Assembly (NCBI RefSeq): GCF_900747795.2
Contig: NC_041394.2
Location: 348,067,363 to 348,131,362 of the forward strand
Origin: Erpetoichthys calabaricus
Lineage: Eukaryota; Chordata; Cladistia; Polypteriformes; Polypteridae
Direction of reading: 5' to 3'
Length of the DNA: 64,000 nt
Position numbers and translations under genes: made by a program. This document shows positions 38,879-50,059 of the stretch, in pieces; positions within the stretch are counted from its first letter, which is position 1, and the number at the start of each line of letters is the position of its first letter. Below the pieces are notes generated by a model. That model saw only the letters and a list, made by a program, of their open reading frames with translations. It did not search any database and was not told where the DNA came from.

Positions 38879-40100
38879 TAAAACAGTTCCATGACTGACT
38901 GACAGACAACGCACAGACCAAACCGCTGGACCTAAAGGGCTGAAATGTTGACAGTGCATTCCTATAATGACATGGATAAGCGCTAAGAAAGGGGTTTTTT
39001 TTAAATTCCATCCCTAAGGGGGTGAATTTGGAGGCGTCAACTATATCCGTTCTCTTGCCACTGAGAAGAGGGGCGAACGACACGGCGCGCATGCGTGGAA
39101 TGAGGAAGGGGATGGTTCCGTTTCTGCCTGACTGTAAAGTGAGCGACAGCCGTGCATCATTTGCGCGAGCGACCTGATGTTATGCAGTTCGGTCTATAAA
39201 TGATAACCCTGTAAAACGACTTAGGTTCACAGCAAATCTTTCGAGTGGTCATTTTCATGCTTATGTTTCACAAAAAAAATATCCTCTTCTGAAAGTTTCT
39301 ACTTCAAATATGCCAAAGGTTATTATTACCAGAAAAATAACAACACAAGGATTAAAAAAAGACCTGCATCTCCGCTGCGTTCATTAATGACATGTTGCTG
39401 AAGTCCTTCGACGGAGAAGAAATGGTCTACAAGTCGATAGACACTATCTGTAATGCAGATGAAGCCGTTAACTATCCGGTAGAGTTTTTAAATTCCCTTA
39501 AACCACCGAGTCTTCCATATCATAGGCTTACTGTGCGGAAGAGCACACCCGTAATGCTCCGTCGGAATTTAAAACCACTGAAACTATGTAATGGCACTAG
39601 ACTGCAAGTCAAAGCCCTGCCTAAAAATGTAATCGAAGCTATTATTTTGTCCGGGTGTACTCAAGGAGAAAAAGTGTTCGTGCCACGCATTCCTCTAATA
39701 TCCAATGACCTCCCCTTTGACTTTAAGAGATTGCAATTTCCCCTCAAAGTATGCTTCACCATGACGATAAATAAGTCTTAGGGTCAAACTTTGAAATACG
39801 CTGGCGTAGATTTAAGGGAAGATTGTTTCTCCCACGGTCAGTTTTACGTATAGCTTGCTCACGCGTAAGTTCGTCCACGAGCCTGGTAATATTAGTGCCG
39901 CCCAATAAACAAACAAAAAATATTGTTTATAAAGAAATCCTCTAAAAAACAATTAAATATTTACACTCCCACGGCGTCAGAAGTTCCACGCGAACAAAGT
40001 CACGGGCAATAACTATAACTTCATATATTTATACAGTGGGGCAAAAAAGTATATTAAAACAGAGTCCCGCGCGGACGAAGTCGCGGGTAAAAGTATGTTT
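38879..40100 (+). mobile_element. Helitron with 5' region and RepHel C terminus joined by deletion
   Basis: The left part (GACTGACTGACAGACAACGC and following) resembles the 5' part of fish Helitrons. From about 39370 the helicase C terminus is coding. The 3' end has the CCCGCG ... CGCGGG hairpin (40065-40087) about ten bases before a degenerate CTRR. Most of the Rep and helicase domains are missing. Confidence 0.75.
39373..39910 (+). pseudogene. Helitron RepHel, Pif1-like helicase C terminus
   Basis: The frame (open 39392-39781) reads ADEAVNYPVEFLNSL, LRRNLKPLKLCNGTRLQVK and RIPLISNDLPFDFKRLQFPL. It then gives FTMTINKS followed by a TAG where CAG (Gln of the helicase motif 'TINKSQGQ') is expected. 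Beyond it, AGVDLREDCFSHGQFYV continues for about 30 codons (helicase motif VI region) with more stops. This is the end of the Helitron replication protein, and its catalytic Rep and Walker motifs are absent. Confidence 0.9.
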
Positions 40101-41065
40101 ATAATCATTCTCATTAAAATACACTGTCAAAATATATTAATGAGCAAACTGAGACACATTGGCCTTTAGGAAATATCAAACAGCGTGTGCGCTGTCATTT
40201 AGGACAGACTGCATTGTTAACGTCACGCACTCTTCATTGACGCGATGTCACGAAAAAAAAGAAACAGCACAGTCCGTGCAAACTCATATCCTCCTTGGTT
40301 TTTGACCTTATGATTAATTGTCAATATCAAATCAATAAAGTCATTTTAAGAAGATGACAAGTCTGCTATAGTCAGTTCAATTAACGCTCCTTTTAAAAAG
40401 GTTGCTTATACAGAATTTAAAACAGAATCTCAATTATGCGGGACTCGCGAGTAGTAACGAATAATATGTGACACTGAGAAATTATAATTCCTAATAACGG
40501 GAACAAGTAAAAACTACGATTTCCTAAAACGGACACTGTAAATGTATAGGCATTTCAATAAATAATTTAGGAGACTTGTGTGTGCATTTCAATATCGATT
40601 TAAGAACTACGTAGGCTTCCTGTTGTACTATAAACGCTACCTCAAGTAGCACTTAACAGTAAATAGTCTAACAGGACAATGACTGACTGTACGAAGATGC
40701 TGAGCCGCTACAATAAAGGTTCACACTGTCATTCTGCATGTTTAGAAGGCGCTGATTGGCTGAAACTGTTTATAGCGAATTGTCTCAAATTGGTAGTGCC
40801 GTATAGCGATCAGAAACGAAAAGACACATTTAGGCATGCTGGACAGTAGTTTGTTTATCTACAATAAATTTCAGTATGACAACAGGGTCTCCAAACCCAC
40901 AAATATGAAGCTTATTACGTTTTACAGTGAAACTCTTTACATACACAATATAATTAGGGACGTGCGACTACGGCAGCCCAACCTTCCCTCGATAGCTCGA
41001 TTCGCTCGCTATCCGTCCAAGTTAGAATTTTTTGTTAAATGGAGGAATTGAAAAAGAAAACTTTT
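40101..41065. other. No gene recognised
   Basis: AT-rich with short frames. It may include more Helitron-derived sequence at its left edge. Confidence 0.4.
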
Positions 41066-41146
41066 CCCAAGAAGAGGATCCACGACGCGAACCCCTGGTG
41101 TTGTTACTGAGAGACAGTTGCAATACCATTGAGCCACCTAATCGGG
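41066..41146 (-). repeat. tRNA-like SINE head
   Basis: On the minus strand, GGTGGCTCAATGGTATTGCA (box A-like) and GGGGTTCGCGTC (box B-like) are spaced as in a tRNA. No good acceptor stem is formed, so this is a SINE or tRNA relic rather than a tRNA gene. Confidence 0.4.
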
Positions 41147-41717
41147 ATAATTAACGAGCTCCGCACAACTGAACTACTACTACTGTTCTTACTGCGGCGG
41201 ATGTAAAAATATGTTGTTTGACATATACACGTTAAATTGGTTTAATTGACACGACAGTATCATGTTCGTATTACGGAACGTTTCCGTATTGTATTCTCCT
41301 AATGAAGACGAAAAAATTATATTTTTAGATGTATAGGCTACTATATGACGAATGACTTTGAAGAAAATAAAGCGTTGCATAAAAAGGTTGCACGATTTAC
41401 CTAATCATATAGACAAAGGAAATCACAGCAATCCACAACAACAACAGAAACAATAATGAATTCTCAGTAACTACCTGAATTGTCGTTTCAGGCCGTCACT
41501 TAACTATATCAACTGAAGTGTGTAATGTCAATACGAATTATAAAACTTTAACTAGAGAGTTAAGTGTCAGATAGACTCTCAAAAATATAGAGGTCAATGC
41601 CTTCGAGTGTGTTGAGGCTTCACAAAGCCTCCTTTTAACTGCTCATGTCTGCTCAGTGCTGTGATCGCCTTGACGATTCAGTAACCAGAGTGCATGTCTG
41701 CTTAGTGCTTCAAATCG

Positions 41718-43427
41718 ATTCTATTCAATAAGGGCGCGCACAAAAAGGCGACCTTCAAAAGGGCGACCTCAATTGGGCGCGGAGAATAAAAGCGCACATA
41801 AATAAAAGTGATCTTCAAAGGGGCGACCTCAATTGAGCGCCGAATAAAGGCGCGCGTAAATAAAGGCGACCTTCAAAAGGACGACGTCCTTGACGTCAAT
41901 TGGGCGCAGCGAATAAAGGCAAACGCAACAAAATTATTACAGAAAATTTATTACATAATTTATTACATAAAGGCAATGACTGAATGTATAAAAAGGTGAA
42001 AGCAAGTTACACTTGAAGCTGTAGATTATGTGCAATGCCACGTAGATATTCGAGATGCGGTCTATTAGCATAATCAAGGTGTGACACCCCGTGTAGTGGG
42101 AATCAAATCACCAGTCTACACTCTGGATGTCTAGTAAATGGGACCGAGCGTGACCAGGATGATAATGGATGACAGGGAGACACGGGCACAAAAAGGGTTG
42201 GGTTTTTAAAAATAAAGTGAAGTTTTATTTACAGGTGCACTTAACAAAAATAATGTCCTGCGGAATTTATATATTAAAACACAGTTCAATACCGCAAAAG
42301 ACACACAAAAACAGTAAATAAATTATGTTCAAAAATAGTGACTATATACAAAAATAAACAGTGCACCAAAACCCATAACCCAAATAAATACCTCCACCAA
42401 AAAGTATTCCAGAGATATTTTTACAAAAACAAATATTTACAAAAACAATGCACAAGCCGTCATGTCTGGTAAATCCGACCTGTCCTACCGAGTACCTTTC
42501 TCTTAGAGGGTATTGATCAAATGATTACATCTTGCCTGAAGAAGGGGCCTGAGTTGCCTCGAAAGCTTGCATATTGTAATCTTTCTAGTTAGCCAATAAA
42601 AGGTGTCATTTTGCTTGGCTTTTCTCTAGGGTCTAATCAAAAAAGCTCCATGCTCTGGGGCAATGCGTTCCTTTTATAATCGGTGCCCTTGTACCGACCA
42701 ATTAAACTGTCCATTGTCATCCCTCTACAACCGTGCGATGACGAGAACTCATCGGCGAGAAGTGGCGTCTCTTGCCCTGCAAAAATGCTATATTAAATCG
42801 AGCAGCCGGCGCGCGCGCGCATAGCTGTGCCGGCTTTTGAGACGCAACTGCGCTTCTGCCTTAAGTTACAGTAAGCACTTTTAACTTTTTACGTCCTTCC
42901 CCTGAGCTACTGCCCAGACAACTTCACACATGGGATCCCTTTACTAAACCGCGGTAAACTAATATTATGACGCTTCATCCTTTCTTTTACACTTTTAGAG
43001 TTATGGGGTCGCAGGAAGCACCCGCAAGAGTGGAAAACCGTTAATGCCATCCCGGCCGGTTAATGGCAAGGCTGTCTCTCCATACTGCACGAGACCTGCC
43101 GCGACACTCTCTAAAAGGCGCTAATAAGGTCAGTGAAGATGTCCATCTGCATTCTATACAAAAGGAAAAGGCAAGTTTCCTTTCTTTATACTTTGATTTT
43201 TTCCCCAAACAAATGCCCCTCAACACTGCAGAGGACACTTGACAAATTTTAATTACTTATAGGTAATGCCAGTAAGGCACATTACCACACAAGGACAATT
43301 AATTTAATTCGCTCCGAAGGTCATCCTTTTGAAGCGCTCCTTTATTTGCGCGCGCCTTTATTCGGCGCTCAATTGAGGTCGCCCTTTTGAAGATCGCCTT
43401 TATGTGTGCGCCCTTATTGACGGATAC
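41718..43427. mobile_element. TIR DNA element with about 58-bp minisatellite ends (MULE-like candidate)
   Basis: The ends TCAATAAGGGCGC (41725) and GCGCCCTTATTGA (to 43420) are inverted. Inside each end lie tandem units of about 58 bp with the core AAAAGGGCGACCTCAATTG, roughly three on the left (to about 41920) and under two on the right (43322-43412). Ten-base direct repeats GCTTCAAATC flank it at 41708-41717 and 43428-43437. Long complex ends with minisatellites and 9-10-bp duplications are known from Mutator-like elements of the Rehavkus kind, so I suggest that class. No transposase is seen. A LINE/LTR-like repeat end (near 42530-42625) lies inside. Confidence 0.6.
42530..42630 (+). repeat. 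Common vertebrate repeat end ('CCTCGAAAGCTTGC ... CCAATAAAAGGTGTC')
   Basis: The sequence GAAGGGGCCTGAGTTGCCTC followed by GTTAGCCAATAAAAGGTGTC is a widespread interspersed-repeat end that I recognise but cannot assign to a class. Confidence 0.45.
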
Positions 43428-43431
43428 GCTT

Positions 43432-43569
43432 CAAATCATTATTCATCGAGCTCCCGGCATCTGCAGAGTTCAAAAACCCGAAGGAACTGCGCGGAGAAAT
43501 CAAATCATTATTCATCGAGCTCCCGGCATCTGCAGAGTTCAAAAACTCGACGGAACTGCGCGGAAAAAT
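43432..43569 (+). repeat. 69-bp tandem duplication
   Basis: Two units starting CAAATCATTATTCATCGAGC at 43432 and 43501 differ at a few positions. The period is 23 codons and at least two frames stay open across both. It lies immediately beside the right end of the minisatellite element. Confidence 0.92.
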
Positions 43570-43829
43570 TAATGTTTGTGGATGATCAATACATTTTAAA
43601 TGATTTTGCCCGATTATACTTAGTGGCAAAAAATAAAACTATAAATTATACATCATACAAAAGCCGACTTGCTAATGCTGCAAAGAAGAGCTTTAGTAAT
43701 ACGGGTGACGATACCTCTCTCATTATAATACTTTCATAAATATCCATTCGTCGCCTCGTGCAACGTTTTCATGCAACACTGAATGAATGTCATATAGTAT
43801 ACATCTAAATATAATTGTTTTCGTCTTCA

Positions 43830-43833
<4 letters not shown>

Positions 43834-43860
<27 letters not shown>

Positions 43861-43880
43861 CATACATACATACATACATA
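43834..43880. repeat. (CATA)n microsatellite
   Basis: About 12 tandem CATA units. Confidence 0.95.
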
Positions 43881-43884
43881 CACT

Positions 43885-43985
43885 CTGCTGAAAACAGTAG
43901 TGGTGCAGCGGTAGCATTGCTGTCCCATAATAAGGCTTGCGTGGGTTCGGGTCTTAAGTCCATCGAGTGTGAATTGTTACCCAAA
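43885..43985 (+). repeat. tRNA-like SINE head
   Basis: AGTAGTGGTGCAGCGGTAGC (box A-like) and GTGGGTTCGGGTC (box B-like) at tRNA spacing. Degenerate. Confidence 0.4.
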
Positions 43986-43989
43986 AGAG

Positions 43990-45554
43990 TCTGTTTTTCT
44001 TTTTTTTTTCATTTAACAGCAAATTCCACCGTGGACCGAGAGCGAGCAAGGCGACTTACCGAAGTGGGTTGGATTGCCATAGGCGGCCAAGTTGCACACA
44101 CCTCTATATATCAAACGTGTATGTATATATAATATATCAATGGGCATCTTCTTTTATGTTTATAACAAAGCAAATTATTTGAGTGACGATTTCAACTGTT
44201 ATTGTAGTTGTTGATGGCGGATTTAGCGGTTTAAATTTTTAAATATTAAATTAATAAGGTGGAATATGTTCTTACTTTGAGTGTTGGGGAGGGGGAGGGC
44301 TACACGGTAAATGTGTTAGTAACTGGGATTGCGCCTCTGTAACTGGAAGATTACTTAGGAATGATACAGACTGGACAACTATATATTTTAGGAAATGTTT
44401 TATTATTGCGCTGTGCTGTGACTAAGACAACTTTTTACTGATCGCCTGTCCGGACCTTGAAGATGTGTTCACGAGGGAGGAATGCTGCTGTTAAAAGCAA
44501 ATGCTTTTTCGGCAGTAGGTCCAGATGTGTTTATCCCGCTGCTTTTTGTTGCCTCAGCACTCAAGAGGATCTTTAATGTCGACCTTGATACGTGCACTGC
44601 TCACCTCGGAGTGTCCCGTGTGTGTCGGTGTGCCGGTGACTGATCTGCGCCGTGTCTCTCAGCCTCTCTGATGTGCTCCGGATTGACACCTTTGAATGTT
44701 TGGTGCAGCAGAGCAAATTCAACCTGATCTACCACAGTGGGTTTGTTATCACCTTATTCAATGGAGGGGTTCATGGACGTCAAATGGCAATGAATAGAAG
44801 ATGGATTAATGTAAATACGTGAGCTGCCTTACGCAATTAGTCATCGCATTTTGATGGCGATTCTAAGTGGAGATCATTTCTGAACAGATCTCTTATGCGA
44901 TCCTTCCACAGTATCTCTCAAAATTATTTAGTTCAAATTGGTTATAAAGATTTCACTCCTGATCGTTTTTTTATTGTTATTAATTTTGATGAATCTTTTC
45001 TGCGTAGCGAACTCGTTAATTTTGTGCTCCACAAAATATTGTAAAGTATTAATAAATGAAATATCTTAATACTTGATCGAATAATAACATCTGTGATTTA
45101 AGGATTTCACCCTTTTCTTTCTCAAATGTGCTTACCTATATCATGGCAAAGTACAGGGATAAACCTTTATTTTCCGTCTACTCCGTTTTAATTAAGTCAG
45201 AGCAAAGAAAATATTTAAGGCTATTAAATGTGATCTCAAGAAAAGATGAGGGTTAATTATAATATTAATAAGAGGAGGGATTATAATGATACAGTGCAAA
45301 AGTGAATATTCATTGAAAGAGCCGGGAATCCAAGAGTGAGGCGTCTTATTTCGTTTAACTCTTGTTAACGTATAGTGCATTCTGCCTGTCGGCGTTAGTT
45401 ACATATATACATTATATATATATTAGACATCAGACACTAGAAGCCGATGACGAACTCATCTCTTCGTTGTCAGTCTGTAGCAGCGACAAAGTAAAAGCAA
45501 TGAGTTGTAACAGACGTCATTGAAGTGGATCATGAGTTTGTGTAACGTTAATGA
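43990..45554. other. No assigned gene
   Basis: The 44303-44340 piece repeats 7624-7660. From about 44645 a plus-strand frame of roughly 55 codons (SLSDVLRIDTFECLVQQSKF) stays open but matches no family I know. Confidence 0.35.
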
Positions 45555-45677
45555 AAATGACCAGGAGGTGTCACTAGAGGGGTGAGTGTCAAATGCTTCG
45601 AAGCTTCAACACGATTTTCGACACAAATGATTCAAATGTTTCGATCCTTTGTGAAGCTTCACTCCGCCCACCACTAG
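45555..45677. mobile_element. Possible hAT-like MITE
   Basis: TCACTAGAGGGGTGAG at one end and the inverse of ACTAGTGGTGGGCGGAGTG at the other, with TTCGAAGCTTCA-type internal palindromes. This resembles fish hAT MITEs. The ends are only partly inverted. Confidence 0.4.
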
Positions 45678-47999
45678 TTAAAAACATTTACAGCGAATAC
45701 GTATCCAGCCGAACTAGGAGTTGCGAATAAGTAGCCAACTTTAACCTCGTTCGTAATCCTGCATTCATATTTTAAGTAAACCGTCTGCCTATTGTGCAGC
45801 GCGCATAGTGACGTCATCTTCGGCGACAGAAACTGAAGCCACGCTGCACAAGAAGCGAACTCCAACTATAAACATTGAACTCTGGCTCATCGAACGGTTG
45901 ATGGGTTCGCTCACACTAGGTACTTCGAGTGCAGTTGCCGGAGAAACAAATCCCCACAAGAAGAAAGGTACGAACTTAAATCTAAATATGAAAGAGAGAG
46001 TGTACTGGGGGCTCACCATTGTCAGACCTTCTGATCATAGTCCCTGGTTTCTGGTGTGTTTTTGGGGTTTAACAGCTCGATTCTATCAATGGAGTTTCCG
46101 TGTGCACTGACGACTCGCCGTTCATTTTTATGTCTCTTAATCACAGCAAAACGCAGAAAGTTATATTATGATTGTTTCTGATATCTCGGTGTTCGCTCAC
46201 CTCTGCTTATGTTGTGTGCCAGAGTCGGTGTGTGCCTGTCCGGCTGTAACGCGCACGCGCACGTGCAGCTCCATGAAAGGAAAGTCGACGATGTTGTCTT
46301 CGCATTTAACTTCCCAAAGTTAGGCAAGTATCTTATCAAGTTTAGATGAATATATTATAGTCAGATGGTACATTACTTACTAAAATAATAAGTGGGCTAG
46401 CCTTACAAACAACGGAATAAGAGAGTTGGGAAGCTATTCCATGAAATCGAGATCCGACTCAGTATGTCTCTCTTGAGTAAATCTCCTCGAAGCTCAGTCG
46501 GCTCCACGAACCTGTAGACAGACTCGGGCAGTTCACGATTATGGTGTAGGCAGCCTTTGAGGACCGATCGGTGATAACATCTGTCTGGCCTCAAAAAGCA
46601 CAGAGGGAGTGCTCAACATCCGCAGATTACCTGAGTACCCGTGACTTTCAGTGTGAAACTGATGGGGCAGACTGGAGAAGTTTAGAGTTTTATTTAATAT
46701 CCATAAAATAAACAAACATGTATCGGAGACGGTGGCGGTCTTTTCACTGATTGGTCAAGAAATAATTTGTAATAAACTGGAATGCGTCAGCAATTAAGAA
46801 AGCGAAAGAGGCTGCTTGACAATTGATAGTAGAGAGATGCCTAAGTACATTGCGACGAGTTTGTGCGTCTCATAATTAATAGCATTACGTACATTAAAAA
46901 CGTAAGCATATTTGTTTGTGCACGTTATACTTGACACACTTAAAATTAAGTATTTAGTAGCAATATGAAATGCATTTGTCAGCAACTGATACTAAATAGA
47001 CATTTATATGCAAACATAAATTACATTTTGAAATCCAAAAAAAAAAACAAAACTGCAGCGTCTGTCTGTGGCACAATGCCCAAATGTCACTCTTGCCTTT
47101 TAATTTGCCCACATCAGAATGGCTGGTTGCACAATATGACTAGTAGTAAACGTCAGGGTCATTTTAAAGGGTTGACCTGTTCTTTGATGCTATGCATTAT
47201 GTGTATTTGTACATAGTCAGCCTCTAATTAACTTACTGGTGCCATTATTTGCACACGAGTGCAGTCTTTTACGCCAGTGACACTTCATATGTTTAAATAA
47301 CACGCTCTAGCTGTGACTGACACAGCTTTGGATAAATGCTTTTAAAAAGATTCACTTACCAAAATTAAAAAAAAAAAAAAATGTCAGACTGGTGTAAACT
47401 GTGTGCACAGTTCTCAGACATTGGCTTCGTCAAGTAGACTTTGCAGTGTTTGTCTTCAACTAATTTCATGTAAGTTTTCTTTTCTTGTAATTCAGTGGTC
47501 ATCAGGAAATGTCAAGGGGTCTGTGCAGTCCTTTAGCTCTTTGTTTTCAAGTAATCGGAACTCCCTCATGCATCAGATTGTGCATGGAATTGACGCACCA
47601 TGAATGAAAGTGTTCATCATGAGTACAAGACCAGACTTGACAATTTGTATAATGAGTGTTTCTGTTTTACTGGCATGTCCACAATTTTGAAAAATTTTGT
47701 ATTTTAATGTCTTTCTAGTGGAAAAAGGGTGGCAATTGTAAAAATAATAAAGAGCTTGCATTTAATTATTAAGGTGTACAATTGAATCTATAAATATATG
47801 CTACTCTCTACATACAAATACTGTGATGACTTTTATCAAAAATGACAGTGGGCTTTCTTTCTGATCCTTATTTATGATGACGGTTTTAAGCTCAATGACG
47901 TACACAAGGACAGGAGCACAACGGGATAAACCTAGAAGGTCTTGAAGTGTGATGTTTTATCTTGTGCTTTACATTTTTTTGAACATCTTTGTGCTATTT
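45678..47999. other. No assigned gene
   Basis: A TGACGTCA site (CRE-like) lies at 45809-45816 in a CpG-richer stretch. A minus-strand frame (46403-46594, PESVYRFVEPTELRGDLLKR) looks protein-like but is unplaced. No repeat ends were recognised. Confidence 0.3.
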
Positions 48000-48450
48000 T
48001 AATGTGTAACAAAGGTGCCATATAGGCGCTGACCTGACACAGACTGACATCGGAGGCACGTATAAAAGCCAATACACTTTTATTTTTTTTCACCTGTGGG
48101 GCAGTACACAGTCCCAAAAACACCACGAGCACTACACAAAACACACTGGCCTCCTCCTCCTCCACCACCACCACCACCATTCCTCCCGGCAAGCGTTGTC
48201 CTCCACCTCCGACTCCGAGGAGTGGTGGCTGCTGGCCCCTTTTATAGTTCACCCAGCAGTGCCCCAGGTTCTTGATTTCTGAGTTCCAGCTGCACTTCCA
48301 GGTGTGGTGACACTTCCCATAAGGGCTCAGGAGTCCCAGCTGCAGCAGCCCCTGGCATCGCCTGCTGCACCCAACTCCAATTCCCATGGAGCCCTGCAGG
48401 AGACAGAGGCACCGCTCCAACCCAGGGGCGCTGCCATCTCGCATCCAGGG
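48000..48450. repeat. Unclassified GC-rich interspersed repeat
   Basis: The stretch from 'TATAAAAGCCAATACACTTT' through the CCACCACCACC tract to 'AACTCCAATTCCCATGGAGC' has the look of a repeat end found many times in such genomes. I cannot name the class. The poly-Gly/Val frame over the triplet tract is low complexity. Confidence 0.35.
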
Positions 48451-48458
48451 GGAGTGGG

Positions 48459-48711
48459 CGGAGTGGTGGCTCTGAGGCTAAGGATCTGCGCTGGTATCCC
48501 GAAGGTTGCCGGTTCGAATCCCCGTCACTGCCAAAAGAGATCCTACTCTGCTGGGCCCTTGAGCAAGACCCTTAACCTGTAATTGCTCCAGGGGGCGCTG
48601 TACAATGGCTGACCCTGCGCTCTGACCCCAAGGGGTATGCGAAAAAACTAACAAACACTGTTGTAAGTCGCTCTGGATAAGAGCGTCTGCTAAATGATGT
48701 AAATGTAAATT
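48459..48711 (+). repeat. tRNA-derived SINE with HpaI/V-SINE-like tail
   Basis: It has the same head as the L2-tailed SINE (GGAGTGGTGGCTCTGAGGCT, box B GGTTCGAATCCC). After 'CCCTTAACCTGTAATTGCTC' it switches to AAGTCGCTCTGGATAAGAGC and 'GTCTGCTAAATG', the other common fish SINE/LINE tail. Confidence 0.85.
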
Positions 48712-48860
48712 TATTAAATAGTCCATGTCTGCTCCCACTGAACATATATTGAAGGGGCATCCCGGCTGTCCGCCACAAGTGTTAGAGGTTTACTGATGTA
48801 CAATTAACATTTTTTATAACTGATGATTTTGACATTATGGAACAAGCCTTTTTCAACTTA

Positions 48861-49447
48861 TCCTCTTTAATAAAACCCCTGTGTGCATCCAGTGTCCGTG
48901 TGTGTGTGTCTTCTGGTGAAGTGCACATGCGCGGGGCACGGAGCGATGCTTTAAAGCAGATGCTTCAAAGGCCACCTGACGCGTCACACAAGACAGAGAG
49001 GGCGGGACCTATAAAATATCACACGGCAGATCCAATCGGATTTCGGTAAATGAGGTAAGACCTGAAACAGAAAACACGAAAAATCCAATCGGGTACTGAG
49101 ACGCGGAGACCAGCTTCCCCGTTGTTGTGCAAGTGTTCACTCTGAGGATGTCAGATTTGCGATTAAGAAAGCTTGGCCCGGTAAAGTGTAAAGTAAAAGT
49201 AGATTTATTTTCGCGCACATTACATCAGTTGCTGGGGAGAATCTGCTGATTGCCCACTATTGTGACAGAAAATTAAACGCATATTACGGACAGCAAAGCC
49301 AGTATTACTGTCAGAGAAAATTACAGGCATTATACGGAAAAAATTTTATGAGGTAAAAGGTCCCTTGCCATTTAATATAAACTGTTCCTACTAATGTTTA
49401 TGGACTACTGTTCTAGCGCCCGTTATTGTAACGGGCTTATTGTCTAG
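48861..49447 (+). mobile_element. Non-autonomous Helitron with complete termini
   Basis: Starts TC after A (48860). It ends CTAG at 49444-49447, followed by T. An 8-bp stem hairpin GCCCGTTA-TTG-TAACGGGC (49418-49436) sits 7 bases before CTAG. These are the three Helitron hallmarks, and the A|T insertion site is preserved. The 587 bp have no Rep/helicase. Confidence 0.85.
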
Positions 49448-50059
49448 TTTTTTTGTAACTATCTTTTACTTTTGTCTCTCGCTGACAGAAAAGAGCAACA
49501 GAGACAAATGGCATAATTATAAATGTGATATTCTTAATATTTTCAACAGTTTAGGTTATGATGTTTTATCATTTTGTAATGAACATGTAAGAATAATTTA
49601 AATTAGCAACATTAGATTTGTTAAATAATTATAAAACAAGATCCTTTCTTTGATATATTTTTTTGTTCTCCTATAACAGGAAGGTAATGACCTCTCAATC
49701 CACAACAGTCTGCTAAGCTTCGCCTTCACGCTGGCATGGAGCAGCCTAAGAGGTGATGTTTTATTGTCTTTGCTACCGAGCGTGACTTACTGTAATCCTC
49801 TTTGGTGGAACCCTGACTGGCTCAGGTGAGCCTGGTGTCTCAGTTTAAGTGGGATTTCTGGACAAACGTGCTTTATGGAATACCCCCCAAGAGTTATTAG
49901 ACGTAATCAGAGACTACATTTTAATGTAGAATGTTAAAGGAGCAACTAGGGGGAGGCCTATCTAGTATTCTGTTCTATCCTGATTATTACAGAAGGTGAT
50001 TGAACTATTAAGATTAATTGACCATCATATAGTAGATTTCTATGTATTTTGAAAGAGTG
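49448..50059. other. No gene seen
   Basis: AT-rich DNA with short frames only. Confidence 0.5.

Noticed and set aside
41066-43985. tRNA genes at 41066-41146 and 43885-43985
   Set aside because: Box A/B spacing fits, but the stems do not pair; more likely SINE heads.
43723-44132. Repeating CMYV and YIHT frames
   Set aside because: Both strands of a CATA microsatellite.
47932-48444. 170-codon minus-strand frame with a Gly/Val/Glu tract
   Set aside because: Spans a triplet-repeat tract within an interspersed repeat; no domain.
48000-48450. Possible LTR at the GC-rich repeat
   Set aside because: No paired TG...CA ends or target duplication could be defined.
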